This document shows positions 19,113 to 28,536 of a stretch of DNA of 37,792 bases, piece by piece; within the stretch, counting starts at the first letter, position 1, and every line of letters starts with the position of its first letter. The stretch is from Candidatus Faecivivens stercorigallinarum. Its GTDB lineage: Bacteria > Bacillota > Clostridia > Oscillospirales > Ruminococcaceae. The position numbers and the translations under genes are program-made. The stretch is taken from positions 1 to 37,792 of the forward strand of contig DVLN01000151.1 in the NCBI GenBank assembly GCA_018715465.1, given 5' to 3'. The notes beneath the pieces are model-generated. The model ran no database searches. It was given only the letters and a program-made list of their open reading frames with translations, and was not told the origin of the DNA.

Positions 19113-20348
19113 TCAGCCCTCATACTTTTTCAGGCAGAGGGTCGCGTTGTGACCGCCAAAGCCAAGCGAGTTGCTCAGTGCGACATGGATATCACATTTG
19201 CGTGCTTCATTCGGAACGCAGTCGAGATCACACTCGGGATCGGCATTTTTGTATCCAGCCGTCGGCGGGATAATCCCGTTTTCCAGTGCCAGTGCGCAGA
19301 CCAGTGCCTCGGTCGCACCGGCAGCACCCAGCAGGTGTCCGGTAACCGACTTGGTGGAGGAGACAGGGGTTTTTGACGCTTTGTCCTCACCCAGTGCCTT
19401 TTTGATCGCGATGGTCTCATACCGTTCGTTGAGGGAGGTGGAAGTACCGTGAGCGTTGATATAATCGACGTCTTCAGCGGTCAGGCCAGCTTCCTCAAAC
19501 GACAGCTGCATGCCTCTTGCAGCAGCTTCCCCGGAAGGAGACGGGCTGGTGATATGATAAGCGTCGCCAGTCGCGCCATAGCCGACGATCTCGGCATAGA
19601 TATGCGCGCCGCGCGCTTTTGCGTGCTCAAGTTCCTCCAAAACCAGGATGGTGCTGCCCTCACCCATGACAAAGCCGCTTCTCTCGGCGTCAAACGGGAT
19701 GGAAGCACGGTCAGGGTCTTCAGTTTCGGTCAGTGCGCCCATGTTGTCAAATCCGGCCAGTGCCAGCGGGGTGATCGCCGCTTCGGCGCCGCCGGTGATG
19801 CAGGCATCCAGATAACCGTTTTTGATGTTGTGGAACGCTTCGCCGACCGCATGGGAAGAGGTCGCGCAGGCGGTGACAGGGGCATAGTTGACGCCCTTGA
19901 AACCGGTACGGATGGAGATATTGCCGGCCGCCATATTTGCAATCATCATCGGGATAAAGAAGACCGATACCCGCTTGGGGCCTTTCTGGAGATAGCTGTA
20001 ATAGGAATTTTCAAAGGACTCCATACCGCCGATGCCGCTGCCGACGATGACACCGACCCGGTAGGGGTCAAGATCCTTCAAGTCGCTGCCGCAGTCTTTG
20101 AGGGCGTCCATTGCTGCCGCGAGCGCAAACTGGCAGTAACGGTCCATCCGTTTGGCTTCCTTTTTATCAATCCACTGGGTAGGGTCAAAATCGTGCACCT
20201 GTGCAGCGACTTTAACAGGGGTTTGGTTGTCGATTCCAGAGATCGGGGTGATGCCGTGTTTACCGGCGACGATCCGCTCCCAGAAGCTTTCGACCGTATT
20301 GCCGACCGGGCTGATGACACCCGCGCCGGTGATTACCACTCTTCTCAT
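19113..20348 (-). CDS. fabF: 3-oxoacyl-ACP synthase II (FabF)
   Basis: VITGAGVISPVGNT, APVTACATSSHAVGEAF active-site Cys, NAHGTSTSLNE, KSVTGHLLGAAGA. Confidence 0.97.
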   Translation of the reverse strand: MRRVVITGAGVISPVGNTVESFWERIVAGKHGITPISGIDNQTPVKVAAQVHDFDPTQWIDKKEAKRMDRYCQFALAAAMDALKDCGSDLKDLDPYRVGVIVGSGIGGMESFENSYYSYLQKGPKRVSVFFIPMMIANMAAGNISIRTGFKGVNYAPVTACATSSHAVGEAFHNIKNGYLDACITGGAEAAITPLALAGFDNMGALTETEDPDRASIPFDAERSGFVMGEGSTILVLEELEHAKARGAHIYAEIVGYGATGDAYHITSPSPSGEAAARGMQLSFEEAGLTAEDVDYINAHGTSTSLNERYETIAIKKALGEDKASKTPVSSTKSVTGHLLGAAGATEALVCALALENGIIPPTAGYKNADPECDLDCVPNEARKCDIHVALSNSLGFGGHNATLCLKKYEG

Positions 20349-20369
20349 ACGCTTACAGTCCCTTTCTGT

Positions 20370-21113
20370 TTACATGACCATGCCGCCGGAGACGACGAGC
20401 ACCTGGCCGGTAATATACGACGCCTTGTCCGAAACCAGGAAGGAAACCGCGTTGGCGATGTCTTCCGGTTCGCCCAGGCGGCCGAGCGAAATCTGCTTGA
20501 GGATCTCCGCCTTGTAGTCTTCTTCCAGCACGTCGGTCATCGGGGTACGGACAAAACCGGGGGCGACCGCATTGCAGGTAACCCCGCGAGAGCCAAGCTC
20601 CTTGGCGACCGTCTTGGTCATGCCGATGACGCCTGCCTTAGAAGCAGAGTAGTTGATCTGGCCAGCGTTGCCGAAGACACCGGCGACAGAGGAGATGTTG
20701 ACAATCCGTCCGCCGCGCTGACGCATCATGACAGCGCCGACATGCCGCAGCATGTTAAAGGTGCCTTTGAGGTTGACATTGATAACTGCGTCAAACTGAG
20801 CCTCACTCATTCTGACCATCAGGCCGTCCTTGGTGATACCGGCGTTGTTGACCAGCGCGTCGATACTGCCAAAACGGGCCTTGACCGCCTTGACCAGTTC
20901 GCCGCATGCCTCGAAGTTGGAAACGTCAGCGACAAAGCATTCCGCTTCAACGCCCAGCTCACGGCAGGCAGCAGCGACTGCCTCGCCGCCGTTTTCTACT
21001 TCACGTTCCGAATAGCAGTCGATCGCAATATTAAAGCCATCAGCTGCGAGAGTTTTTGCGATGCAGGCGCCGATCCCCTGGGATGCGCCGGTAATCAATG
21101 CTGTTTTCGCCAT
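20370..21113 (-). CDS. fabG: 3-oxoacyl-ACP reductase FabG
   Basis: ALITGASQGIGACIAKTLA, NNAGITKDGLMVRM, INYSASKAGVIGMTK, VSGGMVM end. Confidence 0.96.
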   Translation of the reverse strand: MAKTALITGASQGIGACIAKTLAADGFNIAIDCYSEREVENGGEAVAAACRELGVEAECFVADVSNFEACGELVKAVKARFGSIDALVNNAGITKDGLMVRMSEAQFDAVINVNLKGTFNMLRHVGAVMMRQRGGRIVNISSVAGVFGNAGQINYSASKAGVIGMTKTVAKELGSRGVTCNAVAPGFVRTPMTDVLEEDYKAEILKQISLGRLGEPEDIANAVSFLVSDKASYITGQVLVVSGGMVM

Positions 21114-21135
21114 AATTTTGATATTCCTTTCGGGT

Positions 21136-22086
21136 TTATTCACAGATTTCGCTGTAACGGTTTTTCAGCAGTTTTTCTGCGCCGTCAAACATCGACTGGA
21201 TGATCTCGGCACAGGGACGGATCTCGTTGACCATGCCGCCGATCTGGCCGCACATGAACGAGCCGTTCTCCTTGTCGCCCTCCTGGACGGCACGGCGGAG
21301 AGAACCGATGGTCAGCTCCTCGATCTCAGCAAAGGGTTTACCTGCCCGCTCGGCCTCGATGACCTTACGGGTATAGCGGTTCTTGACCTGACGGCAGGGT
21401 GCGCCGCCGACACAGATGCCGCCGGTGATCGCCGAATCGGTATCCTTGGCACCCAGGACCATCTCCTTATAATTGGGGTGAATCTGGCACTCAGGGGAAG
21501 CCAGGAAGACGGTACCGCACTGAACGCCCTCAGCGCCCATCATCATTGCAGCCGCCAGTCCTCTGCCGTCGGCGATGCCGCCTGCGGCGATAACCGGAAT
21601 TTTGACTGCGTCGACGACCTGCGGGACCAGGCACATAGTTGTAATCTGGCCGATATGGCCGCCCGATTCCATACCTTCGGCGATGACCGCGTCAGCACCC
21701 GCCCGCTCCATTCTCTTTGCGAGCGCGACAGAAGGAACAACCGGAACGACAACGATACCAGCTGCCTTCCACTGTTCCATGTACTTACCGGGGTTGCCGG
21801 CGCCAGTGGTGACAACCTTGACCCCCTCTTCCACGACGATGCGGGCAAGGTCTTCGGCGTTGGGGCTCATCAGCATGATGTTGACACCAAACGGCTTGTC
21901 GGTCATCTCACGGCATTTTCTGATCTCGCCGCGGATGACTTCACCGGGTGCGCTGCCGCCCGCGATGATGCCCAGTCCGCCCGCATTGGAAACAGCGGCG
22001 GCAAGGTTTGCCTCAGCGACCCAGGCCATACCGCCCTGGAAGATTGGATACTGAATGCCCAGAAGCTCAGTGATTCTCGTTTTCAT
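21136..22086 (-). CDS. fabK: Enoyl-ACP reductase II (FabK, FMN-dependent)
   Basis: ITELLGIQYPIFQGGMAWVAEANLAAAVSNAGGLGIIAGG, VIAEGMESGGHIG, PVIAAGGIADGRGLAAAMMMGAEGVQCGTVFL. Confidence 0.95.
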   Translation of the reverse strand: MKTRITELLGIQYPIFQGGMAWVAEANLAAAVSNAGGLGIIAGGSAPGEVIRGEIRKCREMTDKPFGVNIMLMSPNAEDLARIVVEEGVKVVTTGAGNPGKYMEQWKAAGIVVVPVVPSVALAKRMERAGADAVIAEGMESGGHIGQITTMCLVPQVVDAVKIPVIAAGGIADGRGLAAAMMMGAEGVQCGTVFLASPECQIHPNYKEMVLGAKDTDSAITGGICVGGAPCRQVKNRYTRKVIEAERAGKPFAEIEELTIGSLRRAVQEGDKENGSFMCGQIGGMVNEIRPCAEIIQSMFDGAEKLLKNRYSEICE

Positions 22087-22179
22087 CTTGATACCTTTCC
22101 TTTCATGCCGGGAAGACCCCCGGCCGGGATATTTCGTGTCCTGCACAGGTGGAAAGCAGCTGCATCCGCCTGTTTGCTA

Positions 22180-23166
22180 TTACAGTTCAAAAACGCATCC
22201 GCCATAGACCAGACCGGCACCGAATCCGACCAGGCCGATCTTGCGTCCGGGTTTCAGCTCGCCGGCTTCTCCCAGCTCCGACAGCCCGACCGGGATGCAG
22301 GCAGAAGAGGTGTTGCCATAGCGGTCGATGTTGACATAAAACCGTTCCAGCGGAAGGCCCAGTTCCTTTGCTGCCGACTGGATAATGCGAAGGTTCGCCT
22401 GATGAGGGACGATCAGATCCAGCTCTTCGGGGGTTGTCCCAAACTTTTCGCAGGCGTCTTTAAGCGCATGACTCATTGCTGAGACCGCGAACTTGTACAC
22501 TTCCCGTCCGTTCATATATAATACGCCGGGACGGTTTACATCGGGGAAACCGTCAATCGACTGAGGGTCGATCTGTTCAACGAACGGAACTTCGTTGAGG
22601 GGGCGGCGGGCAAACAGGGTGTTTGCGCCGGTCCCATCAGCGCCTAGCGTCGAAGCAAATCCCTTCTCGCTCCATCCGACCACACAGGCCCCCGCTGCGT
22701 CTCCAAACAGCACGCAGGTGGAACGGTCGGTGTAATCGGTGATCTTGGACAACCCTTCAGCGGAAATGATCAGCACATGGTGATAACCATGCTGGAGATA
22801 CATATGTGCCATATCCAGCGCATAAACAAATGCGGCACAGGCGGCGTTGATGTCAAACGCGACTGCGTTGACCGCGCCGATCGCGCCCTGGATGATGCAG
22901 GCCATTGAAGGGGTGATGTAATCGCTGGTGACGGTGGTGCACAGGATCAGGTCGATATCGGCAGCTGTCAGCCCGGCGTTTTCAATCGCAGCCCTGGCGG
23001 CCCGTTCGGCCATAATCCAAGTCGGCTGCTCGGTGATCCGGCGCTGTTTCATGCCGGTACGTTTGACGATCCATTCGTCTGAGGTCTCAACAATTTTTGC
23101 AAAATCGTCGTTTGTCACGATTGTTTCAGGCAGATATCTGCCGGTTCCCAAAACTTTCAATCCCAT
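22180..23166 (-). CDS. fabH: 3-oxoacyl-ACP synthase III (FabH)
   Basis: GTGRYLPETIVTNDDFAKIVETSDEWIVKRTGMKQRRI, FDINAACAAFVYALDMA, PHQANLRII, GNTSSACIPVGL. Confidence 0.97.
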   Translation of the reverse strand: MGLKVLGTGRYLPETIVTNDDFAKIVETSDEWIVKRTGMKQRRITEQPTWIMAERAARAAIENAGLTAADIDLILCTTVTSDYITPSMACIIQGAIGAVNAVAFDINAACAAFVYALDMAHMYLQHGYHHVLIISAEGLSKITDYTDRSTCVLFGDAAGACVVGWSEKGFASTLGADGTGANTLFARRPLNEVPFVEQIDPQSIDGFPDVNRPGVLYMNGREVYKFAVSAMSHALKDACEKFGTTPEELDLIVPHQANLRIIQSAAKELGLPLERFYVNIDRYGNTSSACIPVGLSELGEAGELKPGRKIGLVGFGAGLVYGGCVFEL

Positions 23167-23296
23167 ATTCAGCTCAACCGCGCTCAGGGCGCTTCCTTTC
23201 TTTGGTATCCAAACCCCGGAAGAAAAAGATTGGAAAACTTCCGTTTAAAACTTGAAAAATTCCCGGAATTTTGGTATAGTGAAACTGTACTTCATT

Positions 23297-23325
23297 ATTG
23301 TATATTTTTACGCCCGGATTGTCAA
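23297..23325 (-). promoter_or_regulatory. SigA promoter of the fabH-acpP operon
   Basis: minus strand TTGACA, 17-bp spacer, TACAAT. Confidence 0.85.
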
Positions 23326-23490
23326 CCGAAATCCGTCTGCGGAATTTCCATTTTGCCATATTTTTGGCGGAAAAAAAAGTCCCGCGGCAAATATTTTACA
23401 TTTCCTTCACAGGATGGATTCAGTTGACCGCGGGTCATTTTTTTATCCCCGGATTTTCTCCCGGGGATATTTCAGAAAGGACCTGAAAAG

Positions 23491-24405
23491 ATGAAAACTG
23501 TTTTTCTGTTTGCCGGACAGGGCAGCCAGGCCCCCGGTATGGCTGTCGAGCTTGTCCATGAATCGGCAGAAGCTGCAAAGGTGTTCGATTGTGCGTCGTC
23601 GGTACTGGGCTTTGACCTGCTGGACAGATGCGCAGGCGGCACCCCTGAAGAGCTGGCGGTGACCACCGTCGCCCAGCCGGCCATCATGGCGACCTCTCTT
23701 GCGGCGCTGGCCTGCGTACGGGAACGTGGAATTGAAGCAGAAGCGGTGGCCGGACATTCGCTGGGCGAATATGCGGCGATGGTTGCTTCCGGGATGCTGT
23801 CGATGGAAGACGGCTTTAAACTGATCGCCCACCGTGCGGCGGCAATGGGCAAATGCGCTGAAAACGGCGGCGGCTCGATGGCTGCCATCATGGGCCTGCC
23901 AGCGGAAGAGATCGCGGCAGTGTGTGAAGAGATCGACGGATATGTCCTGCCGGTCAACTACAACTCAACTGCCCAGACGGTCATCGCGGGCGATTCGGAA
24001 GCGGTCGCGGCTGCCTGCGAGAAATTCGTCGCAATGGGCAAAAAGGCGGTCCCGCTCAAAGTCGCGGCGGCTTTCCACTCCAAATTGATGCAGCCGGCTG
24101 CCGATGAATTCTATCAGGCAGCAAAAGGCTTTACCTTCCAGAAACCGACGCTCGCTTTCTATTCCAACCTGACCGGCGAACTGCTGGAAGATTTCTCGGA
24201 CATGCCCGGTTACCTCGCGCGGCACATCGTCTCCCCCGTCCGGTTCACCAGCGAACTGGCGGCGATGCAGGCAGCGGGATACACCCGCTATCTGGAGCTT
24301 GGCCCCGGCAAAACGCTGACCAGTCTGGTCAAACGTACCCTGACCGGCGTCACCGCCCAAAATGTTGAAAATGCAAAAACCCTTGCCAAAGCGTGTGAAG
24401 AATAA
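23491..24405 (+). CDS. fabD: Malonyl-CoA:ACP transacylase
   Basis: FLFAGQGSQAPGMAVEL, VAGHSLGEYAAMVASG, NYNSTAQTVIAG, AAFHSKLM. Confidence 0.96.
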   Translation: MKTVFLFAGQGSQAPGMAVELVHESAEAAKVFDCASSVLGFDLLDRCAGGTPEELAVTTVAQPAIMATSLAALACVRERGIEAEAVAGHSLGEYAAMVASGMLSMEDGFKLIAHRAAAMGKCAENGGGSMAAIMGLPAEEIAAVCEEIDGYVLPVNYNSTAQTVIAGDSEAVAAACEKFVAMGKKAVPLKVAAAFHSKLMQPAADEFYQAAKGFTFQKPTLAFYSNLTGELLEDFSDMPGYLARHIVSPVRFTSELAAMQAAGYTRYLELGPGKTLTSLVKRTLTGVTAQNVENAKTLAKACEE

Positions 24406-24423
24406 CGCAGAAAGGAGTAGGCC

Positions 24424-25392
24424 ATGATCTACTCACTCTATCCGGTATTTAAGGATTACCTGTGGGGCGGTACCCGCCTGCGGGAGGAATACGGAAAAAA
24501 ATCTGACCTTGCAAAGGTCGCCGAGAGCTGGGAACTGTCCTGCCACAAGGACGGCGTTTCTTCCATTGGACTGGCCGGGATGGACGCCACCAAGCCAGTC
24601 CCGCTGACCGAGTTTATCCGCATCCGCGGCAAGGCGGAGGTCCTGGGCACCCGCCCGGCTGCCTTCCCGAACTTCCCGGTCATGATCAAACTGATCGACG
24701 CCAAAGACAACCTGTCAGTCCAGGTGCACCCGGACGACCGCTACGCGATGCGGGAGGAAGGCTCAGTCGGAAAGACCGAGATGTGGTACATCGTCGACTG
24801 TGATGAGGGAGCAGAACTGCTCTACGGCTTTGACCACGAGGTCACGGCGGAAGAAGTCCGAAAGGCTGCGCTGGACAATACCCTTCCACAGCTGTGCAAC
24901 CATGTTCCGGTTCACAAAGGGGACGTCTTCTGGATTAATGCCGGGACACTGCACGCAATCGGCAAGGGAATCGTGATCGCCGAGATCCAGCAGAATTCCA
25001 ACCTGACCTACCGGCTGTATGACTACGGCCGCACCGACAAGGACGGCAACCCGCGCGAGCTGCATCTGGACAAAGCACTGGATGTACTGCGGTTTGAGCG
25101 TCCGGCACGAATGGGCCCGATCGGGCACCCCGAACAACACAACGGCTACACCCGAACCCTTCTGGGGAGCTGTCATTATTTTACCGTCTTTGGAATCGAC
25201 CTGCACAGCGAATATACCGGCAACGCCACTTCCCTCTCCTTCCACTGCCTTACGGTGACCGACGGCAGCATGGTGATCGAAAACGAGGGGCAGCTGGTAG
25301 AGGCCAAAAAGGGAGAAAGCTATTTTATCCCTGCATCCGCCGGCGTCTATACCCTCAAAGGCAGGGGCAAAGTCCTGATCACAACGGTATAA
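24424..25392 (+). CDS. manA: Mannose-6-phosphate isomerase, class I
   Basis: YLWGGTRLREEYGK, VQVHPDDRYA, LHAIGKGIVIAEIQQNSNLTYRLYDYGR. Confidence 0.93.
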   Translation: MIYSLYPVFKDYLWGGTRLREEYGKKSDLAKVAESWELSCHKDGVSSIGLAGMDATKPVPLTEFIRIRGKAEVLGTRPAAFPNFPVMIKLIDAKDNLSVQVHPDDRYAMREEGSVGKTEMWYIVDCDEGAELLYGFDHEVTAEEVRKAALDNTLPQLCNHVPVHKGDVFWINAGTLHAIGKGIVIAEIQQNSNLTYRLYDYGRTDKDGNPRELHLDKALDVLRFERPARMGPIGHPEQHNGYTRTLLGSCHYFTVFGIDLHSEYTGNATSLSFHCLTVTDGSMVIENEGQLVEAKKGESYFIPASAGVYTLKGRGKVLITTV

Positions 25393-25435
25393 TAATACCG
25401 GGATAGTCTTCAAACAGAAAAAGGAGGGAAACGGG

Positions 25436-26704
25436 ATGGCTTCATCTGCGCCCGAACAGATCGCGGGAGAAAAACCCCGCGACATCAAACTGAACAACCG
25501 GCGGATTGTATTGGAACTGCTCCAGCGGGGCGACAGAGTGTCGCTCGGACAGCTGGCGGAAAGCTGCAACCTTTCCCGCAACACAATAAAAAAATGTATG
25601 GACTTTTTTATCCAGAAAGGGATCGCGGCTGACGCCGGAAAGGGCAGTTCGACCAGCGAGGGCGGAAAAAAGCCCGACCTGTTCATACTGGATGAAAGCT
25701 GGGGGGTCGTTGGCAGCATCTACTCGGCCGGCAACATGTTGTATGGCGCACTGTACAGCATCGGGCTGACACTGCTGACCCGCAGTGAGGAAGACCTTTC
25801 AGCCCGCCATCAGGCCAACACGCCTGCGTATACCCCCGATGAACTGGTTGCCGGATGCGGGCGGCTGATGCGGCGGATGCTGGCAGACGCTGGCAAGGAT
25901 CCAGCGCTGCTCAAAAGCGTTACCTGTTCCATACACGGGGTGGTCGACGTACACACCGGCACTGTCTTTTCCAGCGGCATAGGCGGCTGGAACGGGCAGG
26001 TCCCGCTGGGGAAAATGTTATCGGATGAGCTTTTCGGGGTGACAGTCTTCTGCTGCAACCCGGTCCGTTCGATGATGCTCAGCGAAGCGGGACAGGACCC
26101 GACAGTCAGAGACAATTCGGTACTGCTGTACACCCACGGCCACGGCGGGATGGCGGCAGTCATCCGCGGCGGACATATCGTTCAGGGCAAGCGGTGCGTA
26201 CTGGGTGAGATCAGCGGTATCCCGCTCAACTTCACCTCTCATCCTGATTCGGACACCTCACTGGGCGGCGACAGCCTTGGGGTACTGGTATGCAGGGAGA
26301 GGCTGCTCAGTGAGATCAGCAGCAATCCAGCGCTGTATCTCTCGTCCAGCCTGTCGGGGCTGGGCCGGGAGCCTGAGCTGGCTGATCTGTTTGCAGCAGC
26401 CGAAGCGGGAGACGAGCTTGGACAGGCGGTAATGCGGTACGCAGCAAGGTGGTTTGCAGTATCGCTGCGGCAGCTGCTGTTTCTGGCCGACCCGGACATC
26501 ATCATTATCCAGGGCGACTATGCGAAGGCCGGCGGATACTTTTTGCAGACACTGCAAAGGTATGTCCAGTCCTATGTTGCCCCATCGGTCAGCGTTATCC
26601 CCGATATCCGGCTGTCCCATCAGGATGAAATTGCCTCCTGCATGCGGGGCGGAGCAATTGTTTGCCGCAACCGGGTGTTTGCTTCGGATGAGATGTATGA
26701 ATAA
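25436..26704 (+). CDS. ROK-family (NagC/XylR-like) transcriptional regulator, kinase motifs degenerate
   Basis: N-terminal wHTH (NNRRIVLELLQRGDRVSLGQLAESCNLSRNTIKKCMDFF) followed by ROK-like domain; AAAGGAGGG SD. Confidence 0.82.
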   Translation: MASSAPEQIAGEKPRDIKLNNRRIVLELLQRGDRVSLGQLAESCNLSRNTIKKCMDFFIQKGIAADAGKGSSTSEGGKKPDLFILDESWGVVGSIYSAGNMLYGALYSIGLTLLTRSEEDLSARHQANTPAYTPDELVAGCGRLMRRMLADAGKDPALLKSVTCSIHGVVDVHTGTVFSSGIGGWNGQVPLGKMLSDELFGVTVFCCNPVRSMMLSEAGQDPTVRDNSVLLYTHGHGGMAAVIRGGHIVQGKRCVLGEISGIPLNFTSHPDSDTSLGGDSLGVLVCRERLLSEISSNPALYLSSSLSGLGREPELADLFAAAEAGDELGQAVMRYAARWFAVSLRQLLFLADPDIIIIQGDYAKAGGYFLQTLQRYVQSYVAPSVSVIPDIRLSHQDEIASCMRGGAIVCRNRVFASDEMYE

Positions 26705-26729
26705 TCCAATCTGACCATTATCACAAAAC

Positions 26730-26774
26730 AAGCCATACCATTCAGAGGGAAAATCCTGTGGATGGTATGGCTTT
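26730..26774. terminator. Terminator between convergent ROK and GH32 genes
   Basis: AAGCCATACCAT ... ATGGTATGGCTTTT. Confidence 0.87.
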
Positions 26775-26797
26775 TATCATTGGCTTATATCTTTATA

Positions 26798-28438
26798 TCA
26801 TTTGCCGGCATGGCAGGCACTGCGCAGCTTCCACAGCGTCCCCTCTGCCCGGCAACTTTGCAGACAGATCAGTTCCAGTCCGGTCTTTCCAGGATCGAGC
26901 GGGCTGTTGAGCCCGCAATGGAAAACGCCGCTGAACAGCTCAATGCTGCCCTGATCAGCGATGATCCGCAGCGAAACTTTCCCGTCCACCGGCTGGGGCA
27001 GCTGATAGATACCAGTCGGGAAAACCAGTTCCCTGCCGCCCGCCTGTACCAGAACCGGTACGCCACGCAAGGACAGCATCGCCCGTCCATCGGGGGCGTC
27101 AAAATGCAGTTCTACTTCCAGATCGAGCGCCTCTCCGCCAAAACGCGCCAGCTTTTTCTCCGATAGACCGACCGACTCGGTACGCAGTGATTTTACCGCG
27201 TCAATCGGGTCGGCTTTCAGCCGCGGGCCATCCGGGGTGGTGACCAGCGACAGCTTCCAGGGCAGACTCATACAGCTGGCAAACGGAGTACCCGGGAAGA
27301 CGGTCGGAATCCAGGAGATCTGAATTTCTTCTCCGCGCTCCAGACCGGAGAAGGTCTGCGGGGCGTAGGTCGCGGCATTGGTAAAGATGCGGACGGTGCC
27401 GCCGGTCTGGGTGAAACCCTTGATCACCGGCGTTTCGGCGACAAAATGCCGCCCCTCAAAATGCCCCAGCTGGTAATTTTCAGGTGAGCCGAACAGCACC
27501 CATTTTGCCTGTCCGGGGTCGCCGTCCAGAAACAGCTCGAACAGGTCGGGACATTCCGCTGTTCCCTCCATCGTCAGCCGCTCCCCCTTCTCCCAGTGGA
27601 GCAGATCGTCCGAATAGAGCAGCATATAGTCGTTTTCCTCGAGATACAGTGCCATCACCCAGCAGCCGGCATCTTGCACCCAACGGACCTTGGGGTCGCG
27701 GTTGAGCCCGACGATACTGTCGACGACACAGCCGATCTTCTGAAAGCTGTTGCCGCCGTCCAGACTGACTGCTGCGCACTGATCAGCCTTGGGACGGACC
27801 CATCCTTCCGGGAAGATCGGCTTGCCGTCCTCGTCAAAGCCGAGACGGGGCAGAAAACGTATCCGGGTCGCGGTATAAAACAAAAAGATCGGCGGATGCT
27901 CCCCCGTCTGCAGACCAGAGGTATTGTTCCAGTCAACGACACCGCTGCCGGAAAAGATATTGCCTTCCTCATCGCTCGGGCAGAGGGGCGGACGGCGTTC
28001 GGTCCAGTGGAGCAGATCACTGCTGACCGCCCAGCCCCAGTGGGTGTTGGCATGGTTCAGGCCATAGGGGTTAAGCTGGTAGAACATATGATACAGGCCG
28101 TTGTAATACAGCAGCCCATTGGGGTCATTGTGGAACCCCCGGCGGGGGGCAAAATGCACCAGCGGACGCATCTCTTCCCTGCCCGCCGTCATACTGTCGG
28201 CAGGCTGATCGGTTATACGGACCAGCCGGGCCAGCTGCTGCGCCTGATCTTCCCCACATTCGGTAAAGCGGAAAGAAAAGTCCTCCGCGTTCCCGTCAGG
28301 CAGCGGAAACACTGCCCACATCTCCGGCTCTTCTGCCACCACCAGCTGCTGTTCATCGTATTTTTCACCCCGGACAAACAGCTGAATCCGGGCGGAGACA
28401 CCTTTTCTGCCGACCGGCACATTACAATATCCTGCCAT
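26798..28438 (-). CDS. Glycoside hydrolase family 32 (beta-fructosidase/levanase-like)
   Basis: HFAPRRGFHNDPNGLLYYNGLYHMFYQLNPYG (nucleophile Asp), NRDPKVRWVQD, TAECPDLFEL (acid/base Glu). Confidence 0.93.
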   Translation of the reverse strand: MAGYCNVPVGRKGVSARIQLFVRGEKYDEQQLVVAEEPEMWAVFPLPDGNAEDFSFRFTECGEDQAQQLARLVRITDQPADSMTAGREEMRPLVHFAPRRGFHNDPNGLLYYNGLYHMFYQLNPYGLNHANTHWGWAVSSDLLHWTERRPPLCPSDEEGNIFSGSGVVDWNNTSGLQTGEHPPIFLFYTATRIRFLPRLGFDEDGKPIFPEGWVRPKADQCAAVSLDGGNSFQKIGCVVDSIVGLNRDPKVRWVQDAGCWVMALYLEENDYMLLYSDDLLHWEKGERLTMEGTAECPDLFELFLDGDPGQAKWVLFGSPENYQLGHFEGRHFVAETPVIKGFTQTGGTVRIFTNAATYAPQTFSGLERGEEIQISWIPTVFPGTPFASCMSLPWKLSLVTTPDGPRLKADPIDAVKSLRTESVGLSEKKLARFGGEALDLEVELHFDAPDGRAMLSLRGVPVLVQAGGRELVFPTGIYQLPQPVDGKVSLRIIADQGSIELFSGVFHCGLNSPLDPGKTGLELICLQSCRAEGTLWKLRSACHAGK

Positions 28439-28482
28439 ACTTTTCTTCTCCTTTTCCGACCGCAGAAGCGGTCAATATGCAC

Positions 28483-28512
28483 AGTATAGCACCGCAGGTT
28501 TGTGAATGTCAA
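28483..28512 (-). promoter_or_regulatory. Promoter of the GH32 gene
   Basis: minus strand TTGACA, 18-bp spacer, extended -10 TGCTATACT. Confidence 0.83.
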
Positions 28513-28536
28513 CCAGACAAACTATCGTTTGAATAC

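Noticed and set aside
19449-21203. 584-aa plus-strand ORF opposite fabF/fabG
   Set aside because: Antisense shadow ORF over two clearly recognised conserved genes; composition (Asp/Arg/Val/Gly-rich, no family resemblance) fits codon-bias artefact in GC-rich coding DNA.
21061-22482. 473-aa plus-strand ORF opposite fabK/fabH
   Set aside because: Same shadow-ORF pattern; no recognisable domain and no independent SD/promoter.
23381-23444. Possible T-box-like antiterminator before fabD (CCGCGGG followed by T7)
   Set aside because: No AGGGTGGNACCGCG T-box sequence or specifier arrangement could be found; retained only as generic palindromes.
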